Of a stretch of 64,000 bases of DNA, positions 1-10,310 are shown piece after piece. Source of the stretch: Triangularia verruculosa. Its lineage: Eukaryota; Ascomycota; Sordariomycetes; Sordariales; Podosporaceae. Position 1 is the first letter of the stretch, and the number at the start of each line of letters is the position of its first letter. Location: positions 372,001-436,000 of the forward strand of contig MU863885.1 of the NCBI GenBank assembly GCA_033296885.1. The letters are read 5' to 3'. The notes under the pieces were generated by a model. The model ran no database searches and had not been told where the DNA came from. It worked only from the letters and a program-made list of their open reading frames with translations. The position numbers and the translations under genes are program-made.

Positions 1-413
1 GGTCGTTGGGCTCAACGCCAAAGCCGAACCCGGGGGTCAGTCAACACCACACAGAGTTTACCTTTCCAACCCAACACTCGGCTATATCCCGAGCATTTCC
101 TTTCTCTACCCTTATCGATGCCCGTATTCCCAAATCCATAAACCAATTATCCCGAAAACCTCAGTTCTTAACCCCGATAGAACATGTCCATGAACCCAAA
201 ACCCTGCTGCATCTGTTGGCTCCCCTCCCCTCTCCTCCCCCCCCACATAACATGACGATAACTTCTGCGGAGTAATGAACAACCAACAAGCCTGAGTCCT
301 GAGTTGGCCAAGCCGATATCCACAGCAAACCTAAGGTATTTACCTTGTCAGTATGCCTACAAGTCTCCCAAACATGTAAAAGTGCACAGGGAAGAGTTCT
401 TATGCGCTTTATA
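1..413. other. Left-edge intergenic DNA
   Basis: I see no gene here. The longest open frame (from about position 6) begins at a TTG, is rich in Pro/Ser/His, and matches nothing I know. The stretch ends where an inverted-repeat element begins at 414. Confidence 0.5.
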
Positions 414-795
414 TAAGAGCGATAGTTTTGGGACCCCCCCCCCCCCCCCCAAGTTATCTTTTAAGCCTTTCAACTATCTTTTAAAGCCTTTTAACTATCT
501 TTTAAGGCTTTTTAACTATCTTTTAAACCTTTTAACTATCCTTTAAAGCTTTTTAATTATCTTTTAAGCTTTTTAACTATCTTTTAAGGCCTTTTAACTA
601 CCTTTTAAGGCCTTTTAACTACCTTTTAAGGCCTTTTAACTACCTTTTAAAGCCTTTTAACTATTTTTCAAGGCCTATTAATTATCTTTTAATACTATAT
701 ACCCACTTTACAGTACTAGTTATTTTATCCAGGACGTATATAGGTCGGGGGGGTCCCAAAAGATAAATCGGGGGGTCCTAAAACTATCGCTCTTA
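414..795. mobile_element. MITE-like element with terminal inverted repeats
   Basis: The left end (414 to about 439) reads TAAGAGCGATAGTTTT followed by GGGACCCCCC. The reverse complement of the right end (770-795) reads TAAGAGCGATAGTTTT followed by AGGACCCCCC. That is one mismatch over about 26 bp. A second partial copy of the inner part (GGGGGGTCCCAAAA) lies at about 746-760, just inside the right terminus. The interior has no coding capacity and is filled by an AT-rich minisatellite. Its size (382 bp), terminal inverted repeats and lack of genes fit a non-autonomous DNA transposon of the MITE class. No clear target-site duplication is visible (a TTTA-like or TA motif is possible on both sides), so the transposon reading is an inference. 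Confidence 0.55.
449..700. repeat. AT-rich minisatellite, about 21-bp unit
   Basis: About eleven tandem degenerate copies of a unit close to CTTTTAAGGCCTTTTAACTAC. The three most regular copies lie at about 590-655, and the array becomes more diverged at both ends. The unit contains the palindrome AAAAGGCCTTTT, so single strands could fold repeatedly. A C-tract of about 18 bases directly precedes the array. Confidence 0.8.
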
Positions 796-889
796 TTTAA
801 AATGCCTAGGCCTTTTGATAATAGTTATGCAGCTATTTACAGCAAGTACAAAGCAAGCACTGAAACAGGCATCTCTTCTGCGTCTATAC

Positions 890-3080
890 TCAAAACTCCA
901 CCCTCGACTTTGCCTTAACCTTCTCCAGAACCTCCGCATCCATCGTTTTGGTTGTATCTTCCCCTTGTTCTGGGTCCTCTGTCACATACTCTTGCCAGGC
1001 TTTCACGTCCCCCCACAGAAATCTCCCTTGATACACATGCATGGCCAATGCGTGGTCGTACATGACCTTGGCCGCGAGTTCGATGAGTTGCAGATCGCAA
1101 TCCTTACCGCCCATGAGGGAGGCACACAGGGGCAAAACTTCCGCTTGGTTGGTGATTGTGGATTTGAACCAAGTGCGCCCTATCGGCAGGACAAGCTGAG
1201 GGCGCTGCAAGATGCTCGATAGGCACTCGTCCCAGTTTTGCATACGCTGAGAGGTTGGGGCATACTGACTGGGCGAATGGACCCGGGATCTTGATGTATG
1301 GCCCGAGATCGTTGGCAGTATGACAATCGGCGCGCCGGGAGACGATGTCGAAGTCGAAATCTCCTCGTCGAACCATTTTCGGAAGTATACCAATCGAGCA
1401 GAGTGGTCCTCGTATTCATTGTCAGAAACTGCATTTCCCTCCTCCCTAAGGTAGACAAGTTTTCAAGAGTTAGCTGATAGCAGTTTCCAAGAGTCATCGT
1501 GGGTCTCTTACCATATGTAATCGACGGCATCATCCCAGTATGGCCTCGTTGGGGTCACCAACTTCCCACTATCCTCTTTGTGCTTTTCAATATACTTTCT
1601 CACAAATGGGGCGTGCCTCTTGGCAAAGTCATAGCAGTATACGTCAAACGCACAGCTTCTCATAAAGACTTCGAGCGTTTCCTTGGGTTTGACGACACGG
1701 GATGGCCGACATTCCCATCTCTTGCCAAGATCAATTTCAACGCCACCATCGGGCAACTTCGCCTCGATAAGGTTGGCGAATGCGGCAGCTAAGCGCCTCT
1801 GGTTGCAACGCTCCCCATCTTGAAATGCATCTGTGAGGGAGATGATGGCGTTTGGGGCGGTAGCCTCTTTTGACGCGATGTTCACGGTGGCTGCATGCGC
1901 GGCTTGTCGCACCCTCTCCAGCGATAGAGACAGGAAAGTGGCGGCGCTCAGTTGCGGACAAGCTAGACTCATACCAGCACAGAAGGGCCAATAGTGACTA
2001 AGACGTAGGGCAAAGAGCCCATACCATTCGGCTGTTTCCATCACACCGCTGAGGGTGTCCATTGCAACAGCACAGTCAACCCATCCGTAGCCAGCAATGG
2101 CTGAGCCTGCTCCGGGCGCGCTTCCCAATGCTTCTTGGTAGCCATCGGCCCGAGGATTCTTTGGGCTAGGAACATCAACCCAGGCTGTATGTAGAACACC
2201 AAACTGCGATGTTTTGGTTTTTCCCACTATTACAGCTCCAAGCTCGACCAGTTTCTTGATCAAGTGGGACGTCGATGGACTTGGAGATTCCAAGACCGTC
2301 CACGCCTCATTCGACATGGTTGTCTTTATTCCCTCCACAGAGAACACGTCGTCGATGACAAATCGCACACCAGACAAGGGCTTCTCGGAAGTGGGCTTGG
2401 GGTAATACAGCCGGCTGGGGACGGCAATGGCTTTGTGAATTCCATCTTGGGACAAGACAGTGACAGGATCGTAAACACTGTTTGACACGTCTCGTCAGCC
2501 ACAGACTCTGGAAACCCTGATGAAAGGAGGGGCAGCGCGAGAGGAATAGCTACCTGATGTGAGGGTCTTGCAACCTCCTTGGAATTATGCCAAAGTTGAA
2601 GGCGCACAGTGTGTCAGGATAAAGCCTCCAAGCTTGATGAAGCCCTCCATTGTAAATAAAATAAGGTCCGGGATCCAACAAGTGTTCACCGTCATTGGGA
2701 ATGAAGCCGTATACTCTGTGCTGTGGATATTTGCCGTCCGCGTTGATATGGGGTGCTCCTTTGTCGAGTATGACAATCGTCTCGTTGAATCCGTAAACCC
2801 AGACATCATCGCAAACGTTGAAATTCTCAATGATCTGGAACGTATCTGGGCAGTTGAATTGTTCCAAAGTCAAGCCTGTGACGGGTACGATCACGGATGT
2901 GTCCTCGCCTCTTTGCTTCGTCTTGCTTATGAGGCTGGATACAGTCCCTAGCCTCTGCGGATGAATAAGATATTGGAGTCCCCCGTGTTCGGTCTCCACG
3001 GTGGTCATGACGGGATGAGGATGCCCGAGCCGCTTGGGCTCCTCATATGGCGGGGATTCTTCTTTGACTTGGTTGTCCAT
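890..3080 (-). CDS. Amidase-signature family protein, catalytically degenerate
   Basis: Model: complement(join(890..1445,1512..2477,2554..3080)), 682 aa, with an ATG start at 3080. Both introns have GT-AG ends and join in frame. The first about 175 residues (ending near GPYFIYNGGLHQAWRLYPD) resemble the N-terminal domain that precedes the amidase fold in a fungal family annotated 'scytalone dehydratase-like Arp1, N-terminal'. The rest is amidase-signature: the GVRFVIDDVFSVEG segment, VIVGKTKTSQF, the YGWVD block, and a C-terminal block with VLPIGRTWF. The three catalytic positions of the family all look substituted. The Lys of the usual VKD motif is Asp, the cis-Ser is Ala, and the nucleophile Ser of the GGSIR motif is Gly (DTLSGVM here). 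The segment after the signature is also shorter than usual. The frames are nevertheless open for 2 kb. It could be a pseudoenzyme or a decaying gene not yet interrupted by stops. Confidence 0.75.
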
Positions 3081-4943
3081 GGCGACAGTGTCGGCGTCTG
3101 GCGACGTTGGTAGAGATGATGATAGCAGTATATGGGCACCGGTAAGTTAAGTGATGGGTTGTTTGGGTGAAAGCAAGGCCCCAGTGTCAGCGCGGTTCGC
3201 ATCCAATCTCAGCAGCCTCGGCGGCTTCCATCTTTTGGGTTGCTCAAGAGGGTGGCGGCACCTTCCCTATTATCCCCGCTCAACCAGACCCGAAGATCGC
3301 TCTGTCTATTTCACCCACCGCTCCTCATGCTCTGGGAGAAGACTAGGTGGAAAGTGCGACTTCCTCCCCATGTCTTGGCTGAACGTGCTGTCGGAGGCCG
3401 ATACTGGCCTTGGTTTCCCTCCACTTTCTGCTCTGAACGGAGGAAAGCACCCCCAGGCCTCCACAGGGTTAGGGGAAGTCGTCCGTCCTTCCAGGCCTTC
3501 TCTTGCCGGTCCCTAGGACGCAAGGTTAAACTCCGAACTCTGGGCCGTCTGATGTCCAAGAGATGGATCGGACTTAAGCAATACTCTGAATCTAAATTCC
3601 CTTCTTGGTCCCCGGACTGTCTGTATCTCCAGGGGACAAACACTCGGCACTCGTCATATTGAATGGGGTTAATGAAAGAAACCCGCTCAGTTCCGACAGC
3701 ATCCGTGTCTCGTGCTTCCCGCCCGGTAGCATAGAGATCTAGATATCAGATACTTGCCCGTGTGGCTGGCCCCTTTCAACAGCATACTACTTATTGGTCC
3801 TCTCATCGCGGTCGCAGATGCAACCGACGTCATGACATTGAAACTCTCCGGCTTGGGTTCGGGAAGTAATGCATTGCCAGCCAAACATACAGACGCCACC
3901 TGCCAGCCTCGTCTCGTACTACACCGAACATCACCTCCTCCATTTGCCATCCAACATGTCTCTCCTGCCTTGCCATATTGCAATTCACCCCACCATCCGG
4001 AATATACCCATGAACAGAAGCCAGTTGCTTCCTTCAACTGTTACACATCCCCATCTTCGATCCCGTCTCTCACCAACAGAAAGGTTAACTCCGGTCCATG
4101 ATGTGCCGCTTCGAGAGATCGGCTGTAACACGGAAACATACACCTTCACAGATGACACAGTGTGTAAAAAGAAAGGGGCAATCAGGAAAGCTAGGTACAA
4201 GATAATGTGAGTTGCTGACTGGACATCTCCCTAGAAGCAAAAGAACATGCAGCCCAAAGTCCCCCCTACTCCGACTACCCCTGACTTGCAATCTCGCCAA
4301 GACCTCGGACTACGACCCCTTTACCACTGAAACCCTACACAGTACCTGCCTACTAAACACCGAGACAAATGACGGGATCCTGAACAGCAAAAATAACGTA
4401 GCCAAACAGGTTTTGGTGGTTCAACATGCATCTGGTAGGCACTCTGCGTTGCTACACAAACTCCCATCGGTCTTCGAATACCTGATAAATACCACATGCT
4501 TTCAACACAAGACAGGACAAAACTCCAAAAACAGAGAATGATTAAGCTAGAGTTTTCATTGCCTGCTATGCATACATGCTTCGCCTTGCTTGCTTGCCTT
4601 GCCTGCCATGCTTTGCCCTCTGCCCGGCCTAGTATTTATGGAATACTACCTATCACAGAAGTAAAAGGAAAAACCCGAACAAATGAAACCCAAACACTAA
4701 CCTTGACCCAGCCTAAAAGCCCCTAGAAGTATAATGCCAAATTAAAAAAAGCCAAGAACACCATATCCTTACACCCTTCCCTGCCCCTCAAAAAAGGCAA
4801 AGAAGTAGTTCACCATTTCCTTTGTCGTGTTTGTCCCACTTATACCCTTGCCCGAGCTATTCCCACTGTTTCATAACAATCATATTCCTCACCGCCCCCC
4901 AAAACACGCCCCCAGCAGCCAAAGACGACGAGACGAAAAAGAA
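3081..4943. other. Intergenic region, no gene seen
   Basis: This is the region between the divergently placed amidase-like gene start and the 3' end of the Ppc89-like gene. It holds only short, mutually overlapping open frames of low complexity. About 4560-4620 is a CT/TGC-rich low-complexity patch. I see no RNA gene or repeat family. Confidence 0.45.
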
Positions 4944-7900
4944 TTACTCAAACCCCTCAAAAACACTTCTCGTCTCCTCTCTCCTTTCTATCGCCGCCCC
5001 TTCCCTCTCGACCCTCACCAGCCCCTCCAAAACAGTAACATCAACCACGCTCCCCTCCATCACCTGCCCAGCCTGCTTCTGCCCCTCAAGCACATCATGC
5101 AGCCGATAAAGCTGCGCGCTCTTCGCCTCCAGCTCCCCCTGCAACCTTTTCATCTCCCCCATAAGCCTCCTCCTCTCCCTCGCGCCGACCGACTTGTCGA
5201 GCCCGAAATAACTCTCATTCACCCTCTTGAGCTCCATCTGCAGGTGCTCAATCTCGTCTTGCGTTTCCTTGATCAGAATGGCAAGCGCCTCGCCTGGCGG
5301 CATGGAGGGGCGCATGGTCGGCTCATCGGCGTAGTACCTGTCCGAGACAGGAACGGGCTTCTCGACCGAGACAGTCTTCTTCCCGCGCTTGAGTTCTTCG
5401 GCAGAGAGTTGGATCTTGGAGGTCAGAGTCTGCGTGGTCTGCTTCTCAGAGGAGCCGTGGGCGGCGATGCGGACGCAGACGTTGCAGTTGCCCGACTTGT
5501 GGTTGCAGATATTGTCCAGCACGCGTCGAGCATCCTTGCTGAGCGAGGGCACGTTGCTTTGCTTGCCAGCGGCCTGCTGCTTGTTGCCTCCGGACAGAGT
5601 AATGTCAGGCATGAAAAAGGCAGACGTCATGTTGGGCTCTACTGTCCCAGTGTGCTGCTGCTGCTGTTGCTGGGTGGTGTTCTCCGAGTTGCGGCGCATC
5701 CTCGACTCAGGCCGAGTGGCTTCGCTGACAACGGACCGGCGGGTGTTGTTTTGGGTAAGCTGAACAGACTCGTCGTCAAGCTGGCTGGCAAAGCTCATAG
5801 CCGACCGCACACTGAACCGACCTGTATCTTCCTCCATGGGGGTAAACTGACTAGACTTCTTAAGGATACCAGGAAGCGGTTGAGCATTCTTGGAGGGCGC
5901 GCCGCTGTCAGACTTGCTCCTATAAAGACCAGGCAGCTGGGGCAGAGTGTAGTCGGTGAGCTGCTGCGTATCGCCCTGCTGCTGGCGACGTTGAAGGTCT
6001 TGATATGTCTGCTTGAGCTTGGCGATCTCGCCCTCCATAACGCTGGCAAAGTCCGTGTCCTGGGTCATGTGGAGCTCCGTTGTTGGGTCCTCGTCGACAT
6101 GCATGTTGCTGCTCTTACCAGTAAAGTCATCCAAGTCCTTAGGATCAACAACCTTGACCTTGGTCGTCCTCATCGCAAGCGCCGTAAACTCTTGCTCAGC
6201 AATTTCGGCAATCTTGGCAGTGAGCAACTTGACCTTCTTGACAGCTGCCTCCCGGCGATCAAGCTTGCGCTGAAGTTCGGCCTCCTTGATTCTGAAATCA
6301 TCTCCCAAGCGCACACAATCCTCATTGTCGTTCAAAGACTTCTTGTTGAGCATTTGGCTCAGGCGAATCACCTTTTGCCTTTCCTCAACCCATTGGTCTT
6401 CAATCTCCTTTTGCTCTTCACGCAAACGCCGATTCTCATCCTTGAGGCGCTCGTTGTCGATGGAAATCTCCATGTTTTCATTCTTGAGGGTGCGGATACG
6501 GGTCTCCCTTTCGTTGAGGTGGCCGTCCTTTTCATGAATGTCATCTTTCAGCTCCTCCATCTGGTTGCTGAGACGTTCCAGTTCTACCTCGAGGTCTGCA
6601 TTCAACTGAAGCACAGCCGTGTCCGTGGTAAGACCCTGCATGCTATCAATGATCTTGTCCCTGGCGTTGATGCCCTTCTTAAGATCAGTGATATGTTGAT
6701 CCCGAGAGGCCACTTGTGCCTGGAGCTTTTTGTTCTCCTTGAAGTATGTGTCGTTGTTACGTTCCATACTTTTATGGTCATCGGTGAACATCTTCTTCTC
6801 CTCCTTCAGCAGTTCGTACTGCTTCCGAACCGAGCCAAGTTCCTCACGAGTAGCTTTGAGGTCCTTCTGGACACCTGCCAACTCACGGCGGAGCCTGTCA
6901 TTCTCGGCTACCAGAGTCGCGTTGTCGTGCAAAGCCTCGTCCCGTTGTTGCCTCATGGTATCGGTCTCAGAAGCCAGAAGACTGTTCTCAAGCTGCAGCG
7001 ACTCCTTGTCCTGACGGGACTGCAAAGAGTATTGGAGATCTTTCTGCGACGCCTCCAACTCAGCTTGCAGCTTGGCAGCCCGCTCGCGAGCAATGGAAGC
7101 CTGACGCAGAGCCTCGTCACGCTCAGCAGAGAGCGCAGCGCTGTGAATATCATTCACGCCCACCTGCTGGCTCGCATGGTTAAGGCGATCCCGCAGTTCC
7201 TGAATTTGGCCCTCCAATTCCTGGTCTTGACCATGACTGCGCCTAAAGGAACCATCCGTGTCCGAGCCGATAGCACTATCCGAAGGGTGCCTGCTCTTGA
7301 ACCGCTTAAGTTCAGACTGAAGCTGGTTTACTTCGCGCTGCAACTTCTCTGCCTCACGCTGGAGCATAGCGTCGTGATCATGGAGTTCGCGCACTTCGTC
7401 TTGGAGCTTATCCATAGACACAAAGATTTCCTCATCCTCCTCGGGGATGCCCACGGAGTTGATAACCCCATGGCCATTAACCGACTGATCAAACCGCACA
7501 CCAGTCTTCGACTTTACGAAAACAGGAACGCCGTTCTGCATAGCGCTAAACTTGAGAGTACCGGACGTCCAGTCGGGGAGGTGTCGAAAGCCTGGCAAAA
7601 AGAACGAGCGACCCGTTGGACTAACACCGCTCTTGTCTTCGAAACTTGGTCCTTGGAGGGTATCGGGGTTGTGCTGGGTGGAAGGTTCCCTCATCGAGGA
7701 CTTTCGTGGCGTCATATCGCGCCTGCTGTTTTGCTTTTCTGTGCGGATCTTGGAGACCATGTCCTGGATAGACTTCTTTGGAAGCTCAGGAGACATCACA
7801 CCATCCAAATTCGCAAAGCGGGACCGGCGCCCATGCCGTCCTGGAGACATTGATAGGGAGAGTACTGTAGAACATTCGGATTCATTCTCGACACGGGCCT

Positions 7901-8465
7901 GCATATCAGCCCTACTTCGCTTTCTTCTCGAGTCCAACGGATTGTCGAAGGTCTGCTCCTCGGTATAGTCGACGGCAGGGGGGACATTTTCCTTTCCGCC
8001 GTTGCCTGCGTTGGTGAGGGGCTTTATTACTCCGGCAAAATCGAACGTCTGGGTTAGAGTGACAGTGTCCTTGTCCTGGTTATTGTTTTTGTTGTTGAGA
8101 AGTCCGCTCCATTCGGGGAAGGTGCGCGCAATGGCCGACGTGTTGAGTACCGTGTTTGTATCACGGGGAGCTTGCCGTGAAGAGCCGAACCGGCCGGATC
8201 GGGTGGCCTGTCTCTTGGCTGGGTTGGTAAAATCCTCGCTGAGCCGGCGGGTGCCCTCGCCGTCCGGGCTGAAGGAGAAGTTGGAGAGATTTCGGGTGAG
8301 TTCCTCGGTGGTGGTGCTAACAGTATCGTGGGAACCCGTGGAGGATGGCGGGGAACTGAAGGGGTTGTGTTGGATGCGGTGCTCGAGCATCTCCTTTTTT
8401 AATCTAGATATATGTCGTGGTTTGCTAAATTGATGATGATTTGACCTATTGCTGTTGACGTCCAT
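4944..8465 (-). CDS. Ppc89/Cep57-like spindle pole body coiled-coil protein
   Basis: A single exon of 1173 aa with an ATG start at 8465. The N-terminal third is Ser/Thr/Arg-rich and probably disordered. Residues about 370-780 form long heptad-rich coiled coil (repeated Leu/Glu/Lys/Arg). A short Cys/His motif, CNHKSGNCNVC, lies near 987-997. The C-terminus (about 1052-1130: PGEALAILIKETQDEIEHL through YRLHDVLEGQ) matches the microtubule-binding domain of Cep57 found in the fission-yeast spindle-pole-body scaffold Ppc89. The expected role is a structural scaffold at the spindle pole body that organises microtubules. A poly-Gln run lies near residue 930. Family assignment rests on the C-terminal domain and architecture. 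Strict orthology with Ppc89 is inferred. Confidence 0.85.
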   Translation of the reverse strand: MDVNSNRSNHHQFSKPRHISRLKKEMLEHRIQHNPFSSPPSSTGSHDTVSTTTEELTRNLSNFSFSPDGEGTRRLSEDFTNPAKRQATRSGRFGSSRQAPRDTNTVLNTSAIARTFPEWSGLLNNKNNNQDKDTVTLTQTFDFAGVIKPLTNAGNGGKENVPPAVDYTEEQTFDNPLDSRRKRSRADMQARVENESECSTVLSLSMSPGRHGRRSRFANLDGVMSPELPKKSIQDMVSKIRTEKQNSRRDMTPRKSSMREPSTQHNPDTLQGPSFEDKSGVSPTGRSFFLPGFRHLPDWTSGTLKFSAMQNGVPVFVKSKTGVRFDQSVNGHGVINSVGIPEEDEEIFVSMDKLQDEVRELHDHDAMLQREAEKLQREVNQLQSELKRFKSRHPSDSAIGSDTDGSFRRSHGQDQELEGQIQELRDRLNHASQQVGVNDIHSAALSAERDEALRQASIARERAAKLQAELEASQKDLQYSLQSRQDKESLQLENSLLASETDTMRQQRDEALHDNATLVAENDRLRRELAGVQKDLKATREELGSVRKQYELLKEEKKMFTDDHKSMERNNDTYFKENKKLQAQVASRDQHITDLKKGINARDKIIDSMQGLTTDTAVLQLNADLEVELERLSNQMEELKDDIHEKDGHLNERETRIRTLKNENMEISIDNERLKDENRRLREEQKEIEDQWVEERQKVIRLSQMLNKKSLNDNEDCVRLGDDFRIKEAELQRKLDRREAAVKKVKLLTAKIAEIAEQEFTALAMRTTKVKVVDPKDLDDFTGKSSNMHVDEDPTTELHMTQDTDFASVMEGEIAKLKQTYQDLQRRQQQGDTQQLTDYTLPQLPGLYRSKSDSGAPSKNAQPLPGILKKSSQFTPMEEDTGRFSVRSAMSFASQLDDESVQLTQNNTRRSVVSEATRPESRMRRNSENTTQQQQQQHTGTVEPNMTSAFFMPDITLSGGNKQQAAGKQSNVPSLSKDARRVLDNICNHKSGNCNVCVRIAAHGSSEKQTTQTLTSKIQLSAEELKRGKKTVSVEKPVPVSDRYYADEPTMRPSMPPGEALAILIKETQDEIEHLQMELKRVNESYFGLDKSVGARERRRLMGEMKRLQGELEAKSAQLYRLHDVLEGQKQAGQVMEGSVVDVTVLEGLVRVEREGAAIERREETRSVFEGFE

Positions 8466-9260
8466 GGTGGGCTAACTGCTGGGAGCGCGTCGAGCGCTGT
8501 GTCGTGAGGGGGATGCAGAAGATGGGGAGTCGGAGCAAGTGCAACAAGCGGAACAAAAAAAACACACCCACAGCAGGGGAGGTCGAGTGTCAACAAGACA
8601 AACAGGGCCAATGCGACAAGCAGTGTCCGGGCCGCACAAGGTGCCGAAAAGAAAACAAAGGCTAGGCAAGCGCTGCGAGTGTCGAGGGCAGTCGCAAGGC
8701 AAGCGGTCGCATGCTGAAGTTGAACACCAAAGTCGCGTAGCAAGGCAATGGCGATTGGGGGGCGTCGCGAGGGCTGGTTGTTCGTTAAGTGCGGTGACAA
8801 GCGGCTGGGGGAGACGCGATCAAGACCCATTTGTTTACAGTACAAAGGTACAAAATAGGGCCAAGTGGGGCAGCGACGGGTAGTGGAGGTGGGGCTACAG
8901 TGCGCTGGCACCGACAGAAGGGATGATTTCATTGGTGCCCTGCCGTTTCTGGTCTTATCAGGCTGCGACCAAGTCTCAATTCCTGATTCATCACCACTGA
9001 GCGGACGAGAATGGCGAGCTAGGTCTTCATGAGTGAAGAGAGAAACATAGCTCTTATCTTTCCGGTATTTTCCCATAAGCTGCAGAATGTATCGCTTGCC
9101 AAATACACAACCTGGAATATTTCAACATATCGCCCAACGTGAACCACGGGAATCCTTTCTAGAAATGATGTTACAACAGGGCTGGCTTCTGCCCCTCGCC
9201 TGCTCCAAATTTTACACCGTGCAAAACTCCAAATGCTTTTTGTCTTCAGTAACGCTCAGT
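8466..9260. other. Ppc89-like gene upstream region
   Basis: A 795-bp spacer between the start of the Ppc89-like gene and the stop of SWP1 (both on -). A 225-codon minus-strand open frame overlaps this region and the start codon of the downstream gene. Its composition (CSP/TR-rich) looks like an untranslated leader and I do not call it a gene. Confidence 0.4.
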
Positions 9261-10310
9261 CTAACGCTCTCCGGCAAGTCTCCTGCTCTGCACTTCGCCC
9301 AGAGCCTTGGTACCGCTGAGAACAGTGACTACTGCGACAGCGCCAATAACGGGAAGAGCCTGGAAAAGGTTCCAGGTGGTGTAATAGAGAAAGAACACAC
9401 CCTCCATGGCGAGGAGCGAGCCGAAGAAGGTGGCATGGGATACTGGCGCCGCACCAATGGCCTTGGACAAATGATTGAGGTTTGCGCCGAGGAAAGCCCA
9501 CTGTCGAGGATCCAATATTAGCACATGCTCATAAATTAGTTCTCGCAGAGCGGGACCTACGCTGATGAACAGAACCGGAATGGTGGCAAGGACAGCGAGC
9601 GCAAAGACGATGGAGATCACCTTCGGTGGGCTCTGGGGGTCGGCGCGGAAGATGTGGTGGATCTCCTCCTTCTTGCCATAACGGACAGGCTTCTCATACG
9701 ATGGGAGAGGGACATTGGGATCCTTCTGAAGCTTGACATCGAAGACAGGGGCGTCGAGGGCCTTGGAAGAGCCGAAGGAACCGAGCACAATCGAGGCTTC
9801 AAGGGGTTCGTCGGTAATCAGGAATTGGACAGGAAGGTCCTTATGCGTCTGCAACCAACATTCGTCAGTACGTCGTAGGAATTATAGGACAAGGCCGTGT
9901 GTTCCTTACGATCGAGGTAACCGCCTTGCCGTTCTCCTTGACCGTCAGTGGAAAGGGGGCCTCAAGCCCGGTCTCTTTCTCCTTCAGAATAACGAATGCC
10001 TGATGGGGGCGCTTCCCCGACCCATTATCCTTTGCTGTTAAGCTGATCTTGAGCGTATCGGTGCTGCCGAGCGAGATGGGCTTCGTGGCGAGGGTCTTTG
10101 AGGTGAATCTAGGTTGGGCAGTCAAGTTAATACAGGGCCAACTCTTCTAGCGGTCTGTCCAGGAAGTGCCGCATACCTCTCCTTGCTACCAGCGTCGCCA
10201 GCCCGCTTTGCGACAACCGACACGCTGCCATCGTCGAAACCCCAAGACGTGGCCTGCACGACACCGGCCAGAACTAGGAGCGCAGGCGCTAAGGATTGGG
10301 TGAACCTCAT
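9261..10310 (-). CDS. SWP1: Oligosaccharyltransferase subunit Swp1 / ribophorin II
   Basis: Model: complement(join(9261..9500,9561..9848,9910..10108,10177..10310)), 286 aa. The protein begins with a signal peptide (MRFTQSLAPALLVLAGVVQA) and WGFDDGSVSVV. A lumenal beta-sandwich region follows (TLKISLTAKDNGSGKRPHQAF, APFPLTVKENGKAVTSI, FLITDEPLEASIVLGSFGS), and about three membrane segments close the protein (VISIVFALAVLATIPVLFIS; ATFFGSLLAMEGVFFLYY; LPVIGAVAVVTVLSG). This is the layout of ribophorin II/Swp1, a subunit of the ER complex that moves the dolichol-linked glycan onto Asn-X-Ser/Thr sites. The length matches fungal Swp1 (about 280-290 aa). All three introns are 60-70 bp GT-AG introns and the junctions are in frame. 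Confidence 0.93.

Noticed and set aside
4827..7853. 1008-codon open frame on + antisense to the Ppc89-like gene
   Set aside because: Its composition (Leu/His/Arg-rich without motifs) is that of a mirror frame of a GC-biased coiled-coil gene, and the minus strand carries a recognisable C-terminal domain.
8399..9076. 225-codon minus frame upstream of the Ppc89-like gene
   Set aside because: It overlaps the real start codon in another phase, has no domain, and is best read as leader sequence.
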